DNA from: Rugosimonospora africana | GTDB lineage: Bacteria; Actinomycetota; Actinomycetes; Mycobacteriales; Micromonosporaceae | Direction: 5' to 3' | DNA length: 64,000 nucleotides | Assembly (NCBI RefSeq): GCF_016862975.1 | Contig: NZ_BONZ01000045.1 | Span: forward strand, 147,139 to 211,138 | In this document: positions 16,739-26,162 of the stretch, one piece after another | How the letters are laid out: every line of letters begins with the position of its first letter | Numbering within the stretch: position 1 is the first letter of the stretch | Position numbers and translations under genes: made by a program | Notes under the pieces: model-generated | Told to the model about the DNA's origin: nothing | The model's database searches: none | The model's input: the letters and a program-made list of their open reading frames with translations, nothing else

Positions 16739-17386
16739 TCATCCAGCATGGTGATAGACGATCTGCCAGTTTCCTGCGACAACCTTGAGGAGCATGGTGT
16801 GATGCCGTAGGCCGCTGTCGGTGACGGCTTCAGCAGAGCAGAGCGCCTCCCAGCGTCCGGTGCCGACGAGCCACTCGGCCTCGGACAGTGACGCTATTCC
16901 GGCCTCGGGCAATGCGGCGCTGAAGGCGTCTCGCCCCCGGACCGCGCGTCCTGCCATCCACAGCGTGGCGTGGCGGTCGATCAAGGAGGCGAGGAGTTTT
17001 TCCGATCTTTTGCTGAGTGCGTGCCGGTAGGCGTCGAGGAAAGTGTCGAGTTCGTGGGCGGTTTCCTCGTTGGCGTCGATGGTGATCGGCTCGCCCTGCG
17101 CGATGGGCCGTAACGCGATATCGCAAGCTCGATCGAAGTCCTGGTAACAGGAGGGGTCGTCCGCGTGGTTCACGAAACGCGCCGGTGCTGGGTAGAGGTA
17201 GCGGCGGCCTGCGTAGCTGTGCACGAAGAGATCCTCGCCAGCAGGTAGGGCCAGGTAGTCGGCCTCGTCGAGTGGCTGAAGCCGGTAAGACACGACCACT
17301 TCACCGGCGGCGAAGTCACGCGCGGCGTAAACGCCTGTGCCGGCGAGGTTGCCCGGGCCAAGTATCACATCGTCCACAACGGACAC
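16739..17386 (-). CDS. SET-domain protein fused to an NTF2-like (DUF4440-type) domain
   Basis: A 215-residue protein. Residues 1-110 look like a minimal SET domain (GTGVYAARDFAAGEVVVSY, then RFVNHADDPSCYQDF, corresponding to the NH box, and ITIDANEE). Residues 115-215 look like an NTF2-like fold (LIDRHATLWMAGRAVRGRDAF to LKVVAGNWQIVYHHAG), common in small ligand-binding or ketosteroid-isomerase-like proteins. SET domains transfer methyl groups from SAM to protein lysines or relatives. The GTG start abuts the stop of the upstream MarR-like reading frame, suggesting an operon. The combination is unusual; I infer a small-molecule-tuned or partner-binding methyltransferase, without direct evidence. 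Confidence 0.6.
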   Translation of the reverse strand: MSVVDDVILGPGNLAGTGVYAARDFAAGEVVVSYRLQPLDEADYLALPAGEDLFVHSYAGRRYLYPAPARFVNHADDPSCYQDFDRACDIALRPIAQGEPITIDANEETAHELDTFLDAYRHALSKRSEKLLASLIDRHATLWMAGRAVRGRDAFSAALPEAGIASLSEAEWLVGTGRWEALCSAEAVTDSGLRHHTMLLKVVAGNWQIVYHHAG

Positions 17387-17793
17387 CTAGTTCGAGTCCG
17401 CGGTGGGGGTCGTGCGCGGCTCGGGCTTGGTATTCAAGGTGACGAAGATCCGGGTGAGGGCTGCTATATCGTCGGCGTCGAGCGCGGCGAGCGCGGGCGG
17501 CGGATCGGTGAGGATGTCGTGAGGGTGCGGCAGTCGCCGGACGAGACCGCGTCGTTCGAACAGATCGACCGCGACGGTGGCAGCGGAGGGGTCGACCTCG
17601 ACGGCCTGCGCGACCTCGCGAAGGGTCATCAGCGCCTGCGCGAGTTTGATCAGCACTCGGATTTCCCCACCCCGAGGTCCAGCTCAAGACGCAGGGCGCG
17701 GAGCCGGTCCTGACCGGTGACGAATGCCAGCACCTGCGCCCAGGCTTCTGCCGCCGGGGAGTCGCCGACGGAAACGCTCCTGTCGAGGTTCAT
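17387..17793 (-). pseudogene. MarR-family regulator broken by a frameshift and internal deletion
   Basis: Two overlapping minus-strand frames together read as one MarR protein. The first (from ATG 17793: MNLDRSVSVGDSPAAEAW to LELDLGVGKSE) ends at a TGA at 17650-17652. The second continues with VLIKLAQALMTLREVAQAV, SAATVAVDLFERRGLVRRLPHPHD, and ends at 17387. One extra G near 17653 would join them. The wing and following helix expected after PHPxD are missing, because the sequence jumps to ILTDPPPALAAL, so an in-frame deletion is also likely. A GTG inside the second frame might give an 89-residue product, but it would lack the N-terminal dimer helix. Confidence 0.6.
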
Positions 17794-17929
17794 CGCGCCA
17801 CATCCAAAGCTCGCGTTCTCAACTGCTGGACACTGCGTTCGGCGTGGGTCCTGACCCAGCGTCCGGTCGAGTTCAGACCGAACAGCACGGTCGCGCCGCC
17901 GCAGCCGGCGAGCACAGCCTAGGCGGCAT

Positions 17930-18150
17930 GACTCGCCGCAACGAACCCGGCCGAACGACCGGCAACTGGCCGCCCGCATTGGTGGCTGTCTGGCGGACGT
18001 ACCCGGCATCGACGCCGCCGCGCTGTTCGGCAGCATGGCCCGGGGCGACGGGAATTCCTGCAGCGACATCGACATTCTGATCACCACCAGCGACCTCGAC
18101 CTCGACCCGGCGGCCGTTCGGGATCAGTTGCCACGCCGGCTGCAGCACCC
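17930..18150 (+). pseudogene. Remnant of a MNT-type nucleotidyltransferase
   Basis: In one plus-strand frame the sequence reads LAARIGGCLADVPGIDAAALFGSMARGDGN and then SDIDILI. This is the GS-x10-DxD active-site signature of minimal nucleotidyltransferases, the fold of MntA-type antitoxins and resistance enzymes. No start codon with an RBS opens this frame, and homology fades after about 18145, where the frame changes. The surrounding 17794-18269 stretch holds nothing else I can name. A MntA/HepT-type pair is not supported because no HEPN partner is visible. Confidence 0.5.
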
Positions 18151-18269
18151 GAGGTTGGCACCACCACACCGCCACCGCCCGCCGACCGAAACGCGCGGCT
18201 GGCCGCCATTCAGACACAGCTTCGAGCATTCGAGGACCTCAGCGTTCGACGGCGTACTGCCGGGTTGCG

Positions 18270-19325
18270 TCACCTGTTGGTCGTGGCGTCGCGGGCCGCC
18301 TCGTTGTGCACCAACCTGCGTACACGGGCAAAGTCTTCGCCGGCGCGCGAGGGATGCACCCGATTGGTCAGCAGCACGATGTAGATGCCGAGGTCCGGGT
18401 CGATCCACAGACTCGTTCCGGTGAAGCCGGTATGTCCGTACGCCCGCACGCCCAACAGGTCACCAGCTGGACTGTTCTCTGGGTCTCGGCCCTGCCAGGC
18501 CAAGCCGCGCCGTAGCGGCAGGTGGTCGGTGGCCGGCTCGATCATCTGGACCAGGCCGGCGGGTGAGAGCAACCGCCCATGCGGACCGACGCCGCCGCGG
18601 CACAGCACCTGTCCGAGAGACTCCACGTCGGCCAGTGAGGCGAACAGCCCGGCGTGGCCGGCGATGCCGCCGAGCACCTCGGCATTCTCATCATGCACCG
18701 TCCCCTGGACCAGGCGTCCCCGCCAGGGGCACTCCTCGGTCGCCGCCGCGTGCTGTTGCAGGTCGGCGGGCAGCAGGAAGCGGGTTTCCATCATCCCAGC
18801 CGGCCGTGTCACCTGGTGCGCGACCAGCTGGTCCAGTGACTGTCCGCTGACCGCTTCCGCGATCAGCCCCAGCAGGATGAAGCCCTGCGAGCTGTAGGTG
18901 ACGTTGCTTCCGGGGGCAAACGCCACGGGCACGTCGCGGATCGCGTCGACCAACTGCGCGGGCGTGCTGCACCAGCGGTACAGCGGGATCTGTCCGGGGA
19001 TGCCGGAGGTGTGCGTGAGCAGCTGGCGGATGGTCAGGTTCGCCTTGTCGCTGTGGGCGAATGCCGGAAGGTGCTGACCGATGGTGTCCTCGAGCAGGAG
19101 CATTCCGGACTCGACCAGTGACATGACCGCCAGCCCGACGATGGGCTTGGTGACGGAGGCCAGGTCCCACAGGGTGTGCGCGTCGGCGTCCGGTCCGCCC
19201 CAGGACAGCGTCCCGATGGTCCCGCGACCGAGGATCTGTTCGCCGCTCCCGTAGGACCATGCCGCCGCGGAGAACATCCGCTGGTCGCGGGCCTGCTCGA
19301 GAATAGCCTGAACTCCTGCGCTCAC
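18270..19325 (-). CDS. Serine hydrolase of the class C beta-lactamase/esterase family
   Basis: A 351-residue enzyme of the penicillin-binding-protein-like transpeptidase fold. The nucleophile motif SVTK is at 57-60, the second motif YSS at 144-146, and the third motif is HTG in GHTGFTGTS (about 302). No signal peptide is seen, so it is probably a cytoplasmic esterase or D-aminopeptidase-like enzyme rather than a secreted beta-lactamase. The start is GTG 19325, with GGAGGAG upstream. It is surrounded by decayed genes. Decayed OppF-like and RidA-like remnants lie just upstream on the same strand. Substrate unknown. Confidence 0.85.
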   Translation of the reverse strand: MSAGVQAILEQARDQRMFSAAAWSYGSGEQILGRGTIGTLSWGGPDADAHTLWDLASVTKPIVGLAVMSLVESGMLLLEDTIGQHLPAFAHSDKANLTIRQLLTHTSGIPGQIPLYRWCSTPAQLVDAIRDVPVAFAPGSNVTYSSQGFILLGLIAEAVSGQSLDQLVAHQVTRPAGMMETRFLLPADLQQHAAATEECPWRGRLVQGTVHDENAEVLGGIAGHAGLFASLADVESLGQVLCRGGVGPHGRLLSPAGLVQMIEPATDHLPLRRGLAWQGRDPENSPAGDLLGVRAYGHTGFTGTSLWIDPDLGIYIVLLTNRVHPSRAGEDFARVRRLVHNEAARDATTNR

Positions 19326-19401
19326 CGGCGTTCTCCTCCGTCTCTGCCCCAGGCCCTACCGTCCGGCCGGGGCCGTGTCACGCCATCGGCACCGCGCGCG
19401 G

Positions 19402-19548
19402 TCAGCCCGCGTACGCCACAACGTCGATCTCGACAAGAATTCCGTTGAGAGTGGAGCCGACCGTGGTTCGGACCGGCAGGGGTTCGCGGAACCGGGAGCG
19501 GTAGCCCCGATTGAATTCGGCGAAGTCCAGGATTCCTCGAGCCTCGAC
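19402..19548 (-). pseudogene. 3' remnant of a RidA (YjgF/YER057c/UK114) family gene
   Basis: About 48 residues reading [18 protein letters not shown], then [23 protein letters not shown]. This is the C-terminal half of RidA-type enamine deaminases, including the conserved Arg and Glu. The N-terminal half is absent or shifted into another frame. It is joined without a gap to OppF-derived sequence. The stop codon at 19402 is intact, 76 bases before the serine hydrolase start. Confidence 0.5.
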
Positions 19549-19554
19549 TGTGGA

Positions 19555-20127
19555 TGGAACGGGTGGTCGCCTCAGGCATCGGCGGTGGACTGTACCGTTC
19601 GACCATTCTGGCTCGGCTCGTCTGCGCCGCGCCGCGACCCAGATCAGTCGCCACCCGGCGCTGCTGTGCCAGGGCGAGTTCGGCGATGGAGTCCACGGGG
19701 AACAGCACGCCGCGAGGTGTCCGGACGCGCCGGTGGGTTCCAGCGGCGGACGGGCCTGGGCGCACTGCGGGCGCGCCAGCGGGCAGCGCGTGCGGAACCG
19801 GCAGCCGGTGGGCGGGTCGACCGGTGAGGGCGGGTCGCCCTGCAGGACGATCCGGCGGCGGGCCCGTCCGACCTGCGGGTCGGCCACCGGCGCGGCGGAC
19901 AGCAGCGCCTGGGTGTAGGGGTGGCGGGGGTGGGTGAACAGCTCTTCGGTGTCCGCGACCTCGACGATCTGTCCGAGATACATCACCGCGATGCGGTCGG
20001 CGATCTGGCGCATGACCGACAGGTCGTGGGAGACGAACAGGTAGCTGAGCCCGCGCTCCTGCTGCAGCCGGCGCAGCAACTGCAGGATCCGCGCCTGGAC
20101 GGAGACATCCAGCGCGGACACCCGCGA
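19555..20127 (-). pseudogene. 3' remnant of an OppF/DppF-type oligopeptide ABC ATPase gene
   Basis: The minus-strand frame begins inside the post-Walker B segment [15 protein letters not shown], then [24 protein letters not shown] (H-loop), [13 protein letters not shown], and the oligopeptide C-terminal [10 protein letters not shown] cysteine motif. Everything upstream of Walker B is missing; unrelated sequence starts at about 20128. The natural tail [16 protein letters not shown] is out of frame by one base from about 19702. It cannot encode a working ATPase. The 20128-20358 stretch holds no gene I can support. Confidence 0.65.
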
Positions 20128-20358
20128 CGGCGTCCGACGACCGACGGCGCACGACGGGCGCTGATGGTCACCTCTCATCGGGCGGCCGCCACCGAGCGAC
20201 CCACCAGCCGGTCCATGCGCCCCGCCGCTCGCGTTCGAAGGTCCGCCGCGATACGCGTACGGGACTCGGGTGGCCGGGTCAGGTTCGACACGGGCCGCGG
20301 TCGACCCACTGCACGGCGGTCCAACGACCGGTGACGAGGCCGCCGCGGGGCCACGCAC

Positions 20359-21636
20359 TCAACGCGCATCGCGCCTTCTCGAGAGCGAAGTATCGGGCAG
20401 ATCGGGGGCAGGTCCAAGATCGGCGGACCGCGGAAGGGTCACCGTGACATGCAGGCCGCCAGTCGCCATCGGCTGCGCGTGCACCGTGCCGCCGTGGACA
20501 TGCGCGATCGAGGCGACGATCGCCAGGCCCAGGCCGAAGCCATCCTTGCTGGTTCGGTCGTGCAGCCGCCGGAACGGCTGGAACAACGCCCCGACTGCGC
20601 CCGGCGGCACCACCGGTCCGTGGTTGCTCACGTCGAGGCGCACGTGTCCGTCCACCGTGGACGTGGCCAGCCACAGATCGCCGCCGGATAGGTTGTACCG
20701 CACCGCATTGTCCACCAGGTTGGCGGTCAGCCGCTCCAGGAGGATCGGGTCGCCGGTGGTGAGGGCCGGCTCCAGCGACAGGTGGGCCTGCCGGTCGTGC
20801 AGGTTGGTTACGTCGAGCACATCCTCGGCCACCGTGGCCAGGTCGGTCGGCTCGCTGACCGCCAACCCACCGTCGTTGCGAGCCAGGGTCAGCAGTGCCT
20901 CGATCAGGGCCTCGGCGTGATCGACTGCCGCTCGAACATCGCGCGCCATCCCCGTGAGTTCGGCCTCGGTCGCGTGCGGCTTGGCCAATACCACCTCGAC
21001 ACTCGTGCGCAGGACGGTCAGCGGTGTACGCAGCTCGTGACTGGCGTTGGCGATGAACTGCCGTTGCCCTTCGAACGAACGCTGCAGCCGGTCGAGCATC
21101 GTGTCGAACGTGTCGGCCAGCTCGCGCAACTCGTCGCGTGGACCATCGAGCGCCACCCGGGCCGACAGGTTGTGTTCAGAGGCTGCCTGAGCGGCCGCGG
21201 TGAGCCGGTGCACCGGGCGCAGGACGCGCCCGGCGACGAACCAGCCGGCCACGGCGGCCAGCAGGGTCGCGGCGGCGAGGCTCAACCCCGACTGCCACAG
21301 CAGGGAGTCGAGCGTCGCGTCGCGCTGCGTCTTGGCGCCGATGATGACGCCTTCGTCGTAGGCCCTCTGGCACTTGGTCCGGAGATTGGCGTCGTCGGTC
21401 GGCTGCCCGTGGAGAATCAGCCTGCACTGTTCGAGGAACTCGTCCGGCGGCCTGGCGTCCTTGCCTTCCCCGGCTTTAGCGACGCTGGTTTTGTCGAGAG
21501 TCAGCTCGGTGACGCGCGGCAGGTTGGCTGCGAGCAGTCCATAGGTGATCGCGACCAGGGCTGTCCCGCAGATCGCGAACAGCAGCGTGTACAGCAGCGT
21601 CAACCTGACACGGACGCTGAATCTGGGCCGTCTCAC
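20359..21636 (-). CDS. Sensor histidine kinase of a two-component system
   Basis: A 425-residue membrane kinase. TM1 is at about 13-35, an extracytoplasmic sensor of about 80 residues follows (with two cysteines, CRLILHG and KCQRAY), then TM2 (about 117-137) and a HAMP domain (about 138-190). The H-box FIANASHELRTPL carries the phospho-acceptor His200. N-box NLVDNAVRYN and G-box DGFGLGLAI follow. Known relatives of this layout (CutS-like) control envelope or copper stress genes. The response regulator gene lies 49 bases upstream in the same operon, and the lipoprotein/efflux operon is divergent, so it is the likely target. Confidence 0.92.
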   Translation of the reverse strand: MRRPRFSVRVRLTLLYTLLFAICGTALVAITYGLLAANLPRVTELTLDKTSVAKAGEGKDARPPDEFLEQCRLILHGQPTDDANLRTKCQRAYDEGVIIGAKTQRDATLDSLLWQSGLSLAAATLLAAVAGWFVAGRVLRPVHRLTAAAQAASEHNLSARVALDGPRDELRELADTFDTMLDRLQRSFEGQRQFIANASHELRTPLTVLRTSVEVVLAKPHATEAELTGMARDVRAAVDHAEALIEALLTLARNDGGLAVSEPTDLATVAEDVLDVTNLHDRQAHLSLEPALTTGDPILLERLTANLVDNAVRYNLSGGDLWLATSTVDGHVRLDVSNHGPVVPPGAVGALFQPFRRLHDRTSKDGFGLGLAIVASIAHVHGGTVHAQPMATGGLHVTVTLPRSADLGPAPDLPDTSLSRRRDAR

Positions 21637-21685
21637 TGCTGTGCCGCCGGTTGGCTCTGATCGCCGTCCCGGCTCGGCCCTGCCC

Positions 21686-22342
21686 TCACAGCCGGTACCC
21701 GCTGCCGACGACGGTCTCGATCAGCGGCGGAGCGCCGAGTTTGCGCCGCAGCCGGGTCAGGGTGACCGAGACGATGTTGCTGAACGGGTCGGCTGTGGTG
21801 TCCCAGACATGCTCCAGGAGGTCCTCAGCACTGACCACCGCCCCGTCTGCGGCGGCGAGCATCTCCAGGACCCCGAATTCCTTGCGGGTCAGCGACAACG
21901 GTCGACCGGCGCGGCTGGCCCGGTGGCGGGCCCGGTCGACGGTCAGGTCACCGCGCCGCACGACCGGAGGCGCCGATGGGGCCCGCCGGGCCAACGCCCG
22001 CACCCGGGCGACCAGCTCATGGAAAGCGAACGGCTTGCCGAGGTAGTCGTCGGCGCCCAACTCCAGGCCGTTGACGCGGTCGTCGACCCCGGAGGCGGCG
22101 GTCAGCATGAGGATGCGGGCGCCGTCGGTGGCGGCCAGTGACCGGCATACCTGGTCGCCGTGGACGACCGGCAGGTCCCGGTCGAGCACCAGGACGTCGT
22201 AGTCGGTCTCGGCAGCCAGGGTCAGCGCCGCCGCGCCGTCGTACACGATGTCGACGGCCATACCCGCATCGCGCAGCCCTTCACCGATCCGCTCGGCGAG
22301 CGTCGCGTGATCCTCAACCACAAGCACCCGCATGCCGACCAT
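21686..22342 (-). CDS. OmpR/PhoB-family response regulator
   Basis: A 218-residue regulator. The receiver domain (about 4-118) carries the acidic pair in VVEDH, the phospho-acceptor Asp54 in LVLDRDLP and the conserved Lys in GKPF. A winged-helix DNA-binding domain (about 125-218) contains SLTRKEFGVLEMLA and SVTLTRLRRKLG. ATG at 22342 or the ATG three codons later are equally likely starts. It pairs with the downstream kinase. Only 79 bases separate it from the divergent lipoprotein gene, so both promoters share this space. Confidence 0.93.
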   Translation of the reverse strand: MVGMRVLVVEDHATLAERIGEGLRDAGMAVDIVYDGAAALTLAAETDYDVLVLDRDLPVVHGDQVCRSLAATDGARILMLTAASGVDDRVNGLELGADDYLGKPFAFHELVARVRALARRAPSAPPVVRRGDLTVDRARHRASRAGRPLSLTRKEFGVLEMLAAADGAVVSAEDLLEHVWDTTADPFSNIVSVTLTRLRRKLGAPPLIETVVGSGYRL

Positions 22343-22421
22343 TGTGCGCCGCGGCTGATGACATCGGTCCTACATGGCGTGTAGCGCCCGTGTCACCGTC
22401 ATGCGTGTAGACCTGACGGCC

Positions 22422-23165
22422 ATGAGAATCGGACTGCTCACCGCCGCGGTGTTGACCGCCGTGGCGTTGACCGCATGCACCTCCAGCGGCAGGTCGCCGA
22501 GCGTGCCGAGCCTCGGCGGGGCCAGCCATTCGGCGCCACCGGGCTCTGGTGCCTGCATGAGCGCCGCCGAGGACCTCAACCAGCTGACTGGCGACAGCGG
22601 GCGCCGGCCGGATGCCAGCCCAAGCGGCGGTGCCAGTCAGGGCACGGGCGGCGGCAGGGGATCCGGCGATGACCTCGGTTACCGGCCGACCTGTGCCGGG
22701 GCGAGCGGCGATGCGCGCAAGAACGCGTTGCACGCAGCGGCCGAGTGCATCCGCCAGCACGGCATCCCGACCTACAAGGATCCGGTGCTGAGCGCGGACG
22801 GCCACGTGTACACCGACTCGCGCAGCCTGCAGGATGCCGACGAGAACACCGTCCAGGCGGTGGCGCAGGCATGCAGGGACCTGATCCTCACCGCGCAGCT
22901 CGTGCCCGACGGGCAGGCGCCGGCGCCGCCGAAGCTGGTCCAGGCCGGGGTGAAGTCGGCGCGGTGCATGCGCGCCAACGGTCTGCCCAACTTCCGCGAT
23001 CCGACCGCCAACGATCTGTTCACGCCGGGGCACGGGTTCGGCATGCACCCCGAGGATCTGCCCGGAGACAAGACCGACCCGACTGTTCAGCACGCGCTGC
23101 AGGCGTGCCGGTCGATCCTCGACGAAGAGGCCCGTGCCTCCAGCCTGGGGAGTCTCACGCAATGA
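22422..23165 (+). CDS. Lipoprotein with duplicated CxRxxGxPxxxDP motif
   Basis: A 247-residue predicted lipoprotein with lipobox LTAC at about residue 21, followed by a Ser/Gly/Pro-rich linker. The mature part has two copies of a Cys-containing motif: CIRQHGIPTYKDP (about 107-119) and CMRANGLPNFRDP (about 181-193). Each is followed, after a spacer, by a helical stretch ending in AC(R). Such proteins recur next to HlyD/MacB-type pumps in actinomycetes but have no settled function that I know. The last codons overlap the ATG of the next gene (ATGA), so it is the first gene of the efflux operon and probably its surface-exposed or periplasmic partner. Confidence 0.7.
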   Translation: MRIGLLTAAVLTAVALTACTSSGRSPSVPSLGGASHSAPPGSGACMSAAEDLNQLTGDSGRRPDASPSGGASQGTGGGRGSGDDLGYRPTCAGASGDARKNALHAAAECIRQHGIPTYKDPVLSADGHVYTDSRSLQDADENTVQAVAQACRDLILTAQLVPDGQAPAPPKLVQAGVKSARCMRANGLPNFRDPTANDLFTPGHGFGMHPEDLPGDKTDPTVQHALQACRSILDEEARASSLGSLTQ

Positions 23166-24225
23166 ATCGACGAACGTTTGTGACGGCGGCGGCCACCGCG
23201 GTCGCGGTCACCGCCACCGGTGGCTTGTTGGCCTGGAAGCGTCCGGGCGCGGCCAGTACCGCCCCCACCGGGGTACCGACCACGACGGCGAAGGTCACCA
23301 GGACCGATCTGTCCACCAGCACGCAGGTGTCCGGCGCACTGGGGTACCGCGGGGACTACAGCGTCATCGCGCAGGGCGCCGGCGGCACGCTCACCACGCT
23401 TCCGCAGCCGGGTACGGTGATCAAACGCAACGAGCCGGTATACGAGGTGAACAACCGACCGGTCCGGCTGTTCTACGCCGGCCGCCCGGCCTTCCAGCCA
23501 TTCGCCGCCGGGATCGCGCCCGGGCCGGACGTGCGGGCGCTGGAGGACAACCTCAAGGCGCTGGGCTACCTGTCCACCGCCAACAACACGTTCACCTCGG
23601 CGACTACGACCGCGATCAGGCGCTGGCAGCGGGCGACCGGCCAGAGGGTCAACGGCCGCATTGAGTTGGGCGAGGTGACCTTCCAGCCCGGCGCGATCCG
23701 GATCGACACGGTCACCGCCAAGCTCGGCACCGACGTGCGTGGCGGGGAACCGCTGCTCACCGCGACCTCGACCACGGCCGTGGTCACGATCAACGTGCCG
23801 ACCGGCCAGACCTACCTGGTACACCCCGGCGACACCGTGACCATCACGCTGCCGGACCGCAAGAAGGTGACCGGCAAGGTGGCCTACCTGTCGCCGGTAG
23901 CCGACGACCAGCCGCAGCAGCAGGACCCCGGCCGTGGCGGGCAGGTGACCGTCCCCGGCATCGTCACGCTCGACAACCCGCAACTGGGGGCCAACCTCGA
24001 CCGCGCGCCGGTACAGGTCGGTATCACCGACGAGACGGTCACCGGCGTGCTGGCCGTGCCGATCACCGCGCTGGTCGCGCTTGCCGACGGTGGGTACGGC
24101 GTCTACAAGCTCGACGGCGCCGAGCGCATCCTGCTCGGCGTCACCACCGGGTTGTTCTCCGACACGCTGGTCGAGGTGCGCGGCGACGGTCTGCGGGAGG
24201 GCGACGACGTGGAGGTGCCGTCCTC

Positions 24226-24229
<4 letters not shown>
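23162..24229 (+). CDS. HlyD-like membrane fusion/peptidoglycan-binding efflux accessory protein
   Basis: A 355-residue protein. The N-terminal RR-containing signal or anchor (MNRRTFVTAAATAVAVTATGG, in two overlapping parts) is followed by a lipoyl-like/barrel-sandwich region and a peptidoglycan-binding helical domain (about 122-165, DVRALEDNLKALGY). Beta-barrel and C-terminal hairpin parts follow (TVTITLPDRKKVTGKVAYLS). It resembles the periplasmic adaptor that precedes MacB-type ABC permeases in actinomycetes. The ATG overlaps the previous stop and its own stop overlaps the next start, so the operon is tightly coupled. Confidence 0.78.
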
Positions 24230-24914
<685 letters not shown>

Positions 24915-24918
<4 letters not shown>

Positions 24919-26105
24919 GACCACGCAGCCGCCTGCGTCCATCTGACGCGCTTTCCGTCGGTACCGTCGGACTCCGAGCCCGCCGGATCCGTTCGACTCT
25001 CTCGGCGCTCGGAATCGCCATCGCCATCGCGGCGCTGGTCGCCGTCCTGGGCGCGGCGGAGTCCTCGAAGAAGCACCTGCTGGACGAGCTGGGCCAACAG
25101 GGCAACCTGCTCACCGTCGGGACCGGGCAGACGTTCGACGGCAATCCCACCCCGCTGCCCCCCACGGCGCAGACGATGATCGCACGCATCCCGCCGGTGC
25201 TTTCCACCACCGCGGTCGGCAACATCGACGGGGCCACGGTCCGGCGGACCGACCGCATCCCGCCGGAGAACACCAACGGCATCAACCTGATGGCCGCGCA
25301 GGTGTCGCTGCCGAGCACGCTGTCGACCAGGATCCTGCGCGGCGCGTTCCTCGGGCCGCTCGCCGAGCGGTACCCGGAGACCGTGCTGGGCTACTCCGCC
25401 GCGCGAAGCCTGGGCATCGACAAGCTCACCGCGCAGACCCAGGTCTTCATCGCTGGCCGGTACTTCGCCGTGGTCGGAATCCTGGACCAGGTCAGCGTCG
25501 CGCCGGAGATCGACACCTCGGCCCTGATCAGCTTCGGCATCGCCGACCAGCTGTTCGACCTGGGTGACGTGCCCACCCGCATCTATATTCGGGTCGATCC
25601 CGACCAGGTGCCGGCGGTGGCGGCCGTGCTCGGGGCGACCGCGTCGCCGGAGAGCCCGCCCGACGTCCAGGTCCAGCGTCCGTCGGACGTCATCCTGGCC
25701 AGGCTCCAGGCCAAGGGCGCCTTCGTCGGGCTGTTCCTCGGCCTCGGCGCCATCGCACTGCTTGTCGCCGGGGTCGGCATCGCGAACATCATGGTGATCT
25801 CGGTGCTGGAGCGGCGAGCCGAGATCGGGTTGCGCAGAGCGCTCGGCGCGCGACGGCGGGACGTTGCCGCGCAGTTTCTGCTGGAATCGGCGCTGCTGGC
25901 CGTCATCGGCGGGGTCGTCGGCATCGGGCTGGGCTGCCTGGCCACGGTGGCTGCGGCCCGCCTTGCCGGCAATCCGGTGGCGATCCCGCTACAGGCCCCG
26001 CTGGCCGGCCTGATCGCGGCCCTGCTGGTCGGTGCACTAGCCGGCCTGTACCCAGCCACCCGGGCATCGCGGCTACCTCCCGCGGACGCGCTGCGCACCC
26101 TCTGA
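24915..26105 (+). CDS. MacB/FtsX-type ABC permease
   Basis: A 396-residue permease. One N-terminal TM (about 26-46) precedes a MacB-like periplasmic core (about 47-275). Three C-terminal TMs follow with the conserved EIGLRRALGARRRDV cytoplasmic loop and the ATRASRLPPADALR C-terminus. Together with the ATPase and adaptor it forms a MacAB-like system that moves or releases a substrate across or from the membrane, perhaps a peptide, antibiotic or cell-wall-active compound. A perfect terminator hairpin follows. Confidence 0.92.
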
Positions 26106-26114
26106 CCGGCCGCG

Positions 26115-26147
26115 AAGGGGCCCGGTCCTGTCGGAACCGGGCCCCTT
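26115..26147. terminator. Bidirectional terminator hairpin
   Basis: AAGGGGCCCGGT (26115-26126) and ACCGGGCCCCTT (26136-26147) form a perfect 12-bp stem with a 9-nt loop. It lies between the convergent efflux operon and the metallophosphatase gene. Confidence 0.75.
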
Positions 26148-26162
26148 GTCGAAGCGAACGGG

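Noticed and set aside
18151..18300. Possible continuation of the nucleotidyltransferase in another frame (ARLAAIQTQLRAFEDL)
   Set aside because: It looks helical but I cannot match it to a known nucleotidyltransferase C-terminus.
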